Below are positions 56,824 to 64,000 of a stretch of 64,000 nt of DNA, piece after piece. Position 1 is the stretch's first letter. The number at the start of each line of letters is the position of its first letter. Source of the DNA: Armigeres subalbatus (Eukaryota > Arthropoda > Insecta > Diptera > Culicidae); the NCBI RefSeq assembly GCF_024139115.2, contig NC_085140.1, forward strand, positions 28,445,806 to 28,509,805, given 5' to 3'. Below the pieces are notes generated by a model that worked only from the letters and a program-made list of their open reading frames with translations, was not told where the DNA came from and made no database searches. The translations under genes and the position numbers were made by a program.

Positions 56824-57362
56824 CGATTGGCCGAATGCCATTTGACCGAAGGCCACTAGGCCGAATATAGCATTTGGCCGAACTGTCCATAAATAACATG
56901 AAAGTCTTTTAGCCGAATAGGCCATTTGGCTGAATAAATCATTTCTAGACTAACATTTGAAAAGGGAGTAACAGCCAAAATTTATTCCTTCTGATTCTTC
57001 GTCTACATGTATACCTACATATGTGGACAAAGAATCAGAGAGAATAAATTTTGGCTGTTGCGCCCTTTTCAAATGTTAGTCTAGAAATGACCGAATAGGT
57101 CATTTGGTCAAATAGGCCATTTGGCCGAATAGCCATATGGTTTTAAAGGTCATTTTTGCCGAATAGGTTATTTGGCCGAAAAGGTTATGTGGCCGAAAAG
57201 GTCATTTGGCCGAATAAGAAGTGAGACGTCTCACTTCTCACTTCTCATTTCTCACATCTCACTATAAAAAGTGAGAAGTGAGTAGTGAGACGTCACACTT
57301 CTCACTCCGCACTACTCACTTTTCACAGTGAGAAGTGAGAGATGAGGAGTGAAAGGTCAGAC
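56824..57362. mobile_element. Foldback element with GGCCGAATGGCCATTTG arms
   Basis: Arms of GGCCATTTGGCCGAA-type units (56824-56940 and 57090-57215) enclose a 150-bp palindrome (56940-57095; TCTAGACTAACATTTGAAAA on one side and its complement on the other). A right-hand block (57220-57360) repeats GTGAGAAGTGAG in both orientations. No coding content. Confidence 0.78.
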
Positions 57363-57369
57363 CGCATCG

Positions 57370-57625
57370 TGCTTTCGTGCTGTGCGGTTCTTTCTCTCTT
57401 TGCGGAAGGAAGTTTTTAATACTACCCGAAGCTATTTTAATTTCAACGGTGCTTCTTAGCGCTATTTGTACCCACTGATCCCGTTACGATCTTTGCAAGG
57501 ACCCGTGCCTTCGTTTTACGTTGGACCCGTTTGCGGAAGTAAAATTCCGACAAGCGGTGGTAATCCTGCAGGGACACCGTTCTGAAAAAAAAACCTCTTA
57601 GAAGGTCACGTCTCCACGCTCAGCT
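57370..57625 (+). other. Probable 5' UTR of the Jockey-like element
   Basis: Between the foldback element and the first ATG of the gag-like frame. GTGCTGTGCGGTTCTTTCTC near its start resembles the internal-promoter start of insect Jockey-type elements. The boundary is not proven. Confidence 0.4.
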
Positions 57626-58793
57626 ATGAGCATTAATAAAAACAAGAGGAACCCCCTTCTCTGAATTCTCCACTTCCTTCAAAGAAACAAGGTTTCAAGA
57701 CCATCCTGCCAAGGCGCGGAAAAATAGAAGGAAGCTGGAGACTTCAGATGTTCCTTCTTACTCGAATATCGGAAATAATTCTTCTCCTATCGAACTGTGC
57801 AATCAGTTCGATTTGATTAATGATGAAATTGAGCAAATCGAATATACCTCTAGCCCAGGTGATTCGATTCATGCGAAAAAGCAAAGGATTCCGCCAATTG
57901 TAGTATCTGTTGCCGAGTTTTCTGGCTTCCGGAATGAGATTTTGAGCAACCTTCAGGGGATCAAGGTTTCATTTCAGATTGCTAGGAAGGGTGACTGCCG
58001 CGTTTTGCCGGGATCCTTTGACGATCGCAAACGTCTTCTTCAGTATTTAACTGAGAAGCGCCATAAATTCTTCACATACGACGACAAAACTGAGCGATTG
58101 TTCAAAGTCGTCTTGAAAGGTCTCCCCAGTGATGACAAATCACTGGATGAGATTAAAATTGAAATTTCTCAATTACTTGGATTTTCACCAGTCCAAGTAA
58201 TTAAGATGAAAAAGAAATCCCACTCTGGTACTTCCCAAAGGGGCATTTCTCAAGAATTTTATTTAGTTCATTTTAACAAAAGTGAACTAAATAATATGAA
58301 AAGTTTGGAAAAGGCCTGTATTATGTCTCATGTCCGTGTTACATGGGAACATTTCCGCAGGCCTGGGGGAAATTTCCAAAACCCCAACCAGTGCCGTAAG
58401 TGGCAAAAATGGGGTCATGGAACCAAACATTGTCACATGGATGCTAAATGCATGATTTGTGGTGGAACCTCTCACGCCAAGGACGCATGTCCTGTGAGAG
58501 AAGATTCCAATAAATTTAAATGTGCAAATTGTGGGGGCAATCATAAATCCAATTTCTGGGAATGCCCTTCACGCAAAAGTTTTGAATTCCCGTGCAAAAT
58601 TGATGACGGAAATTCCAATCGGATCCCAGATTCGACGGGTAGAAATTTTTCAAACGCTCAAATTTCGAAACCAGTTACCGGTCGAGCAATTCATACCCAC
58701 CACAATTCACAAACAAATTTTGCCGCTCGTCAACGGGTAGCAAGCACTTCAGTAAATTCCAATTTTTCGAATGTACCTACGTGTGGTATCTGA
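57626..58793 (+). pseudogene. Jockey-clade ORF1 (gag-like) cut by a gypsy LTR
   Basis: A clean frame runs from 57813 to 58793 (326 codons). Residues matching the ORF1 start (MSINKNKRN, then SPLPSKKQGFKTILPRRG) begin near 57626, but two frameshifts before 57720 separate them. The protein has the pre-C2HC fold region (KFFTYDDKTERLFKVVLKGL) and three zinc-knuckle positions: CRKWQKWGHGTKHC, CMICGGTSHAKDAC and CANCGGNHKSNFWEC. In the first, the second Cys is Trp, so that knuckle is probably unable to bind zinc. The last codon is a TGA made of the first three bases of the gypsy LTR (58791), so the natural C-terminus is lost. ORF1 proteins coat the element RNA. Confidence 0.8.
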
Positions 58794-58952
58794 AATATCG
58801 AGGTACTTCCGAATTTGGGGTTCACAAGAAACTACAGAGCACAATTTACTGAAGCACGACAATCTTTATTCACCGCTCGTCTCACACCACTGATTATACT
58901 AATCTCTCTCTTAAAACTTAATCAAGGATCACTAGATCTCTTCGACATCACA
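58791..58952 (-). repeat. 3' LTR of the gypsy element (162 bp)
   Basis: Read on the minus strand it starts TGTGATGTCGAAGAGATC and ends CTCGATATTTCA (TG...CA). It lies downstream of pol, just after a polypurine tract. It contains GAATAAA near 58875 (minus), a possible polyadenylation signal. No matching 5' LTR is inside the window. Confidence 0.75.
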
Positions 58953-58962
58953 CTCCCCCCTG
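58953..58962 (-). promoter_or_regulatory. Polypurine tract of the gypsy element
   Basis: Minus-strand CAGGGGGGAG directly before the LTR start TGTGATG. Confidence 0.75.
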
Positions 58963-58972
58963 ACAAATAATT

Positions 58973-61900
58973 TTAATCCAATAATGCTTGTATATATTGT
59001 TCGAGATATTCAGGACGTTTCGTCTCTCGACGACTGCGACGGATAGCTGTTTGTTCTTCCATTGGAATCTGGTGATGCGGAGTCTGTATCATTTCTTCAC
59101 CAGGTGTTGATGTTTGGGTTTCAACCGGTTCATTTACGGATTTGAGATGGGTGATATTCCTGCGATATACTTTGCCAGTTTCCATTGAGCGGATGCTTAC
59201 TTCAGATCCATTTCTTGCTATTATTTTGAAATTCTCTTCGCTGAAGTTGGTCGATAATTTGTTCTCCTTCGAAATCCTTTTGGCAACCACAATGTCTCCC
59301 TCTTTCAACTGGTTGGTTTGGGCGTTCCTACGGCGGTCTGTTGATTCAGCTGCTGAGACTTTCCGTTCCCAATCGCGATCCTTGATTCCTTCCATCCACA
59401 GTCTATTGGTGTTGTGAATGCTCGGGATTTTATCTCTAAGTACCCTGCCAAACATTAGAGCCGATGGAGCTTCTCCTGTCGTAGAATGCGGAGTAGAATT
59501 GTACATTAACAGAAAAGTACGCAAATCCCACTTCCAATTGGGAGATCCTTCTACCTGGCTGATCCTTAGTCGCTTAAGAATTGTGTTATTCATTCGTTCC
59601 ACCTCTCCATTTGCCTGGGGCCAATACGGTGTGGTTCTTTGGTGATCGATGCCAAATTCACGGCAGAAAGCGCGGAAAGAATCACTTACAAACTGTGGCC
59701 CATTGTCCGATCTGACTGTTTCTGGTACTCCGAAACGACTGAATGTTTCGAATAATGCTTGAATAGTTAGTTCACTAGTTATCTGCTTCATTACGATCGC
59801 CTCAGTAAATCTACTAAAGTAGTCAATTATTACAAGAAGGAAATGCCCCGAAGGCAGTGGTCCTAGGAAATCTATTGCTACTACACACCATGGTCGATCA
59901 GGAATTCTTGAACGGTGCATTGGTTCAGGGGGACCTACAGCTGACACAAGCGTGCATGAGCCACAATGCTTCACAAATTTTTCAACGCACTCATCTATTT
60001 TTGGCCACCAAACTTTTTGTCTCAACCTACGTTTCATTACACTCATTCCTGGATGACCATCATGCGCACATGTCAGTACCTGTTGTCGGAGTACTGTGGG
60101 TATTATAAGCCTGTCTCCTCTCAACAGAACGCCCTTAGCTGAATGTATTTCTGAATTGAAACACTTGAAAGCTTTTACTTCATCTGACCAACATCCAGTT
60201 TGTAGTGCCTTTTGAAGCTTCTGAAGTGTTTCATCTTGCTCAGTTGCTTCAACCACTTGAACAAGTGTTACAGCTTCCGGAATCGAGTTTACCACTAGAT
60301 GGTTAATAAAGGTTTCTGCCGTCTTATCGAAAGGCTTCTCGCTACTTACTGACAACCTGGATAATGCATCGGCCAGATTTGTTGCCCCTGGCTCGTACTT
60401 AATGTCATAGTTATAAGACTGAATACGAAGCACCCATCGCTCAATTCGTGGACATGGACGAGATCGGGGGTTGAATAAGAATTTTAATGCTTTGCAATCA
60501 GTAATGAGAAGAAACTTGATACCCAGTAAGTATAATCGGAATTTTTCAACCCCCCACACGATCGCTAAAGCTTCACGTTCAGTTTGGAAGTATTTGCGCA
60601 CTGTCCATTTAATTCCACCAGTTAATTAACTGGTGGAATTAAATGGACAGTACTTAATTCGTCTTAGACGGTTTAATACATTCCACTAAACGAGCTTAAT
60701 ATATTTTTCTGAGTATTTGCGCTCTAAGTCGGTAAGTGCCTTGCTTGCAAACGCGATTATCTGATTTTGACCATCCATGTTTTCTTGAAGTAGGACCGCC
60801 CCTAAACCTTCAGGGCTTGCATCTACTATTAATTTCGTTCTCTTCTTGCGATCAAAGAAACCCAAATAGCCTATATCGCTGACTGCCTCTTTTATCCTTC
60901 TGAAAGCTTTACGCTGATCGTCGTTCCATGAAAATGTTACTCCTGTACGTAACAAAATCCTCAGTGGTTCCGTTTTGGCTGCCAGATTCGGAATGAATCG
61001 TCCAACATAAGTAATCAAACCCAGGAAACTTCTAAGCTCAGCTACTGTTTTCGGTTCCCTAAATTTGGTTATCGATTCAATTCGGCTTTCCGTTGGGCTA
61101 ACACCTTTTTCACTCAGCACATGTCCTAGAAAATCAATTTCCTTTGCTCCGAAAATGCACTTCTCGTTGTTCAAAAGAACGTCATATTCCTGTAAACGTT
61201 TCAAGAGTGCTTGAAGACGTTTATCATGTTCTTCCTGTGTCGACCCGAATACTACTATATCATCAAGATAAACAACAACTCCTTCTAAGCCGGCTAGTAA
61301 TGATTCCATTGTCTTTTGGAAGATTTCCGGAGCACAGCTGATACCAAACATGAGTCTTCTATATCTACAGAATGTCCATTATTAGAAAAATACGAAATAT
61401 AATTCAAAAATTACTAATTTTATTTGCGTAATATTTTAGAATACGAATTCAAATTAAAAAATCAATAGTTTTACAATTTACCTGAATAAACCGCTTTTTG
61501 TAATGAAGGTAGTAATTGGCCTAGATCTTTCTGATATTTCCAGTTGATGATATGCGTCCTTGATATCGATTTTTGAAAAAAGTTTAGCGCCTGACACTGA
61601 TCCAAGAATTTCATCTACCAGAGGTAGTGGGTGCGTTTCTCGGAGAACCGCCTGGTTTGCTCGACGCATATCGATGCACAAACGAACTTCACCAGAAGAC
61701 TTCAAAACTGGAACCATAGGAGAGACCCAAGGAGATGGTCCACTTACACGTTCGATAATCCCTTCTTTCTGCAACATTTGTAACTTATCGTTCACCTTAT
61801 CCTCAAGAGCGTACGGGGCACGCCGAAAGGCTTGCTGCACAGGTTGAACGGTTTCATCGATTGGTATTTCAACTGTAACACCTTTGAACTTCGGGAATTC

Positions 61901-63226
61901 GACTTGTGGAGATTTAGAGATGTTTCCGATATCAAAACCAACTTTCAGGACCTGCAGAGCTTTCGCCGTTTGGTCACCCAACAAATTTTGTTGTCCTGCC
62001 TTGGCAACATAGAATTTCGCCGCCAGATTCCTTTCGCCTCCTTGAATCATTGCCATGAAACTTCCCGACATATATAATGGCTCGTTCGAAGCGTAGCATG
62101 TAAAATTTTTATCAATGTCCGTTGACATGTCCCACACCGATACTTTCATCTGTTTCATTTTCTCCCATGTTGTCTGACTAACGATGTTTGCAGCAGCGCC
62201 CGAGTCGATGACCATTGGTACTTGGACTCCCCCTACTTCAAACATGAATGTATTCTCCCCCATAGCATAAAATATGTATTCATTATCTTTATCTTGACTA
62301 TCGTCGCCGTGGACAATTCTGATGCGCTTTGTAGAATTCGGATATTGGCTATTATAGTTGACTCGTTTCAAGCATTGCTTAGCAAAATGCCCGATGCCTT
62401 TGCATTTCAGGCATGCTGCACCCTTTGCCGGACAAGAGTCAGCTCCTCTGACATGACCCCGCTTACCACAAGCGTAACAAACTGGGGTCGATCGATTCCT
62501 TCCCTGAACATATTGATGTTTGAACTGAACATTTTGATGTTTTCCCATACCTAAAATAATCTGAATTTAGAAAATCTTCTTAATTCTTCATTTCAATTTT
62601 AATAATTTACCAAAAGTCTCGTTTTTCTTTTCCGGTTTCCATTTCGATACTTTACTGATTTGGTCGTTAGACGTCGCAACCCTTGAAAATTCTTTCATTT
62701 TCCGCTCGCTTTCCTCCAAACTTGTGCCGAGGCTCTCCACTTCGTTCAGCAACATATCACGCTTCAACAGTTTCTGGCGAAGTTTGTCAGTATAGCACTT
62801 CTCTACTATCTGATCCAATATCATCTCCTCTGGTTTGTCGTATTCACATCTCTTAACTTGGGTTCTTAGCCGTAAAACGAAGTCGGAAAATCGTTCAGTC
62901 GATTTCTGTGCGATTTGGCGAAACAGATGGCGTTCATATGTCCGCCTGCGAAATGGCTCGAAATGCGCATCCAACTTCGCGATTGCAGCGTCATAATACG
63001 GGGGATTTATAACGACCAGCGATACTGTTTCAACTTCGGGCAAATTGTCGTAAATATCTCTTAGATCAGAGCCACCGAGATAAAGTAATTTGGACCGTTT
63101 TTCGTACTGCCCTTCAATCTTTTCAGATTCAAAGTAGCACTCAAGGTCACGCTTCCATTTGGCCCAAGCCACCGGTAACTGAGAAGACTCGAGCGATGTT
63201 TCTAATGGTCTGATGCGCATGTCCAT
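58973..63226 (-). CDS. Ty3/gypsy (Mag-like) gag-pol with two GT-AG introns and one small insertion
   Basis: Minus-strand gag-pol read in segments. 63226-62611 is Gag (YESFEKIEGQ-like capsid region, CYTDKLRQKLL). 62550-61482 holds two zinc knuckles (CYACGKRGH, CLKCKGIGHFAKQC), protease VIDSGAAANIV and RT CIDMRRANQAV, FSKIDIKDAYHQL. 61364-60600 is the rest of RT (VVVYLDDIVVFG) and RNase H (LIVDASPEGLG). 60599-58973 is RNase H (LLITDCKALKFLF, ATNLADALSR), integrase zinc site (HDGHPG, KHCGSC) and DDE core (VVAIDFLGPL, VRSDNGPQFV, WPQANGEVERMN). Every catalytic residue is present. Introns at 62551-62610 and 61365-61481 join in frame. A 112-bp insertion plus 11-bp duplication breaks RNase H. Without these, the coding length is 3,954 nt. 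No env. The Mag-like assignment rests on similarity to K02A2.6-type proteins. Confidence 0.85.
60600..60711. mobile_element. 112-bp insertion with 52-bp perfect palindrome, in RNase H
   Basis: The duplication AGTATTTGCGC lies at 60589-60599 and 60712-60722. The insert begins with a perfect 52-bp palindrome (60600-60651; half-site ACTGTCCATTTAATTCCACC + AGTTAA). The remaining 60 bp (TACTTAATTCGTCTTAGACG...) has no repeat partner here. It stops the RNase H frame about 11 codons in. Confidence 0.8.
61365..61481 (-). other. Intron 2 of the gypsy gag-pol (117 bp)
   Basis: Minus strand: donor CAG|GTAAATTG, acceptor CATTCTGTAG|ATA, about 80 percent A+T. The upstream exon ends two bases into a codon and the join keeps the conserved RT frame. 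If it is kept, the frame stops at TAA two bases inside the donor. Confidence 0.8.
62551..62610 (-). other. Intron 1 of the gypsy gag-pol (60 bp)
   Basis: Minus strand: donor TTTTG|GTAAATTA, acceptor ATTATTTTAG|GTATGG. The join completes a Gly codon and links Gag to the zinc-knuckle segment. If it is kept, Gag ends at TGA seven residues later (212 residues). Sixty bp is near the usual lower size for insect introns. Confidence 0.78.
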
Positions 63227-63227
63227 A

Positions 63228-63307
63228 CTGTTATTTTTTTAAACATTTGGATATTCGGGAAAACCAGTAAAAATAGTAATAAAAATTATTCTGGACCAGC
63301 ATCTTAC
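63228..63307 (-). other. Possible 5' leader intron of the gypsy element
   Basis: Minus strand: donor ATTATTT|GTAAGATG at 63307 and acceptor AATAACAG|TATGG at 63228, just before the Gag ATG. The donor is good. The acceptor's upstream tract is A-rich, so this is weaker than introns 1 and 2. Confidence 0.35.
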
Positions 63308-63405
63308 AAATAATAACTCAAACGCACCATTCCACAATCATTGAAAAAAAAATGTGATGAAACTCTCTCATATTTTGAATTGATATTAATAAATAAATTT
63401 AATAT
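63308..63405. other. Gypsy leader or flank, 5' LTR not seen
   Basis: AT-rich sequence between the Gag start and the poly-T of the next element. The gypsy 5' LTR is missing here. It may have been displaced to the right by the insertion at 63406 or lost. Confidence 0.45.
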
Positions 63406-64000
63406 TTTTTTTTTTTTTATCTTTCGTTTATTTGGAAGGCTCATTTGCCGTGAAGCGTTACGGAGCCGAAATCAAGTTTAACAATACATTTCTTGATTCT
63501 TATACATAGTGTTAGTTTTGGGGAACCGAAAGACTCGCGGTTTAGTCGAGGTTAGGGAATACAATAATACAGTAGGAAAGGAAAGGATTTTAGGGTGCTT
63601 AAGTAATTACGATGCTGATGTTCACAAAGTTGACATTCCTCGCATTTTTACATCTGTAACGGGACAAACAAACTTTTTTTGGGAGACAACGACGAGAGGA
63701 AGACATACGGAAGGGATTAACGACAGACATGGAAATGTACAACAAGAGGAAGACATTCGATATGGGGTACGACAGACAAGGGAATGGGCAGACAATGATT
63801 ACAGCTTTACATCAGCAACTTTCAAAAATTGGTGGACCAGGGGCATGTACTCGAGATCAAGGCCCGACAACACTTCCCTAATAGGCTTTGGTTGTTTTCC
63901 TCGGACCCGGAGATGTTCAGTTAGCGCAGATCTGGGGCCACGATGCTCCTCGCACGCCCACACGACATGATCGATGTCCTGATAATCCTCGCCGCAAACA
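63406..64000 (-). mobile_element. 3' end of a non-LTR retrotransposon (continues off the window)
   Basis: Minus strand. From the right edge the frame reads CGEDYQDIDHVVWACEEHRG, then REVLSGLDLEYMPLVHQFLK, and stops at about 63804. This is the C-terminal knuckle and tail of an I/R1/Jockey-superfamily ORF2. A 3' UTR of about 390 bp follows and ends in a poly-A tail (T run at 63406-63419 on plus). It seems to have landed in the gypsy leader. The clade is uncertain. Confidence 0.75.

Noticed and set aside
57813..58793. Host zinc-knuckle protein gene
   Set aside because: The pre-C2HC region followed by three knuckle positions is the Jockey ORF1 plan, and the frame is cut by an LTR. No introns or promoter features of a host gene were seen.
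60686..61351. Separate 221-codon RT gene
   Set aside because: It is the middle of the gypsy gag-pol: its left part lies across intron 2 and its right part is cut by the palindromic insertion.

Overview
The window is eukaryotic and looks like an Aedes-type mosquito genome. The evidence is four copies of a SINE that I recognise as Feilai (tRNA-type head, (AAG)n tail), many insect-style MITEs, nested non-LTR retrotransposons of RTE/JAM1-like, Jockey-like and R1-like type, a Ty3/gypsy element of Mag-like type, and GT-AG introns. Nothing bacterial was seen. Species assignment is inference.

Host gene: two plus-strand exons, 29030-29176 (147 bp) and 56050-56101 (52 bp), encode consecutive parts of the first cyclic-nucleotide-binding domain of an Epac (cAMP-activated Rap guanine nucleotide exchange factor) protein. 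The intron between them is 26,873 bp. Most of the rest of the window is therefore intronic: an upstream intron of at least 29 kb, the 26.9-kb intron, and the start of a downstream one.

Layout. 1-3.2 kb: no gene seen. 3.2-9.0 kb: a tRNA-like element between 28-bp direct repeats, then a nest in which an RTE-like element is split by a Jockey-like element and by a 1.7-kb hAT element that carries its own MITE. 9.5-12.6 kb: foldback element, hAT MITE, a small inverted copy of the 23-bp satellite, another MITE. 12.6-18.5 kb: mostly unassigned, with a Helitron-like element, a MITE, a SINE and an R1-clade remnant. 18.6-26.9 kb: an 8.3-kb array of a 23-bp hairpin-forming unit. 26.9-29.0 kb: Feilai and dispersed repeats. 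29.2-48 kb (intron): MITEs, Feilai, a broken Jockey-type ORF2, and a 1.6-kb non-autonomous LTR element with an internal 51-bp array. 48.4-54.4 kb: a 6-kb array of a CCAATCCAAA-type unit. 56.1-64 kb: Feilai, foldback element, Jockey-type ORF1, a nearly intact gypsy gag-pol on the minus strand, and the 3' end of another non-LTR element on the minus strand.

The strongest candidate for something new is the gypsy element. Its gag-pol frame is open and keeps all its catalytic motifs, yet it is cut by two short AT-rich GT-AG gaps that behave like spliceosomal introns (62551-62610 and 61365-61481). Removing both, plus one 112-bp insertion with its 11-bp duplication, leaves a length that is an exact multiple of three (1,317 codons plus stop). 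Retained introns end the frame just after Gag, or in the middle of the reverse transcriptase, so splicing could set the Gag:Pol ratio.
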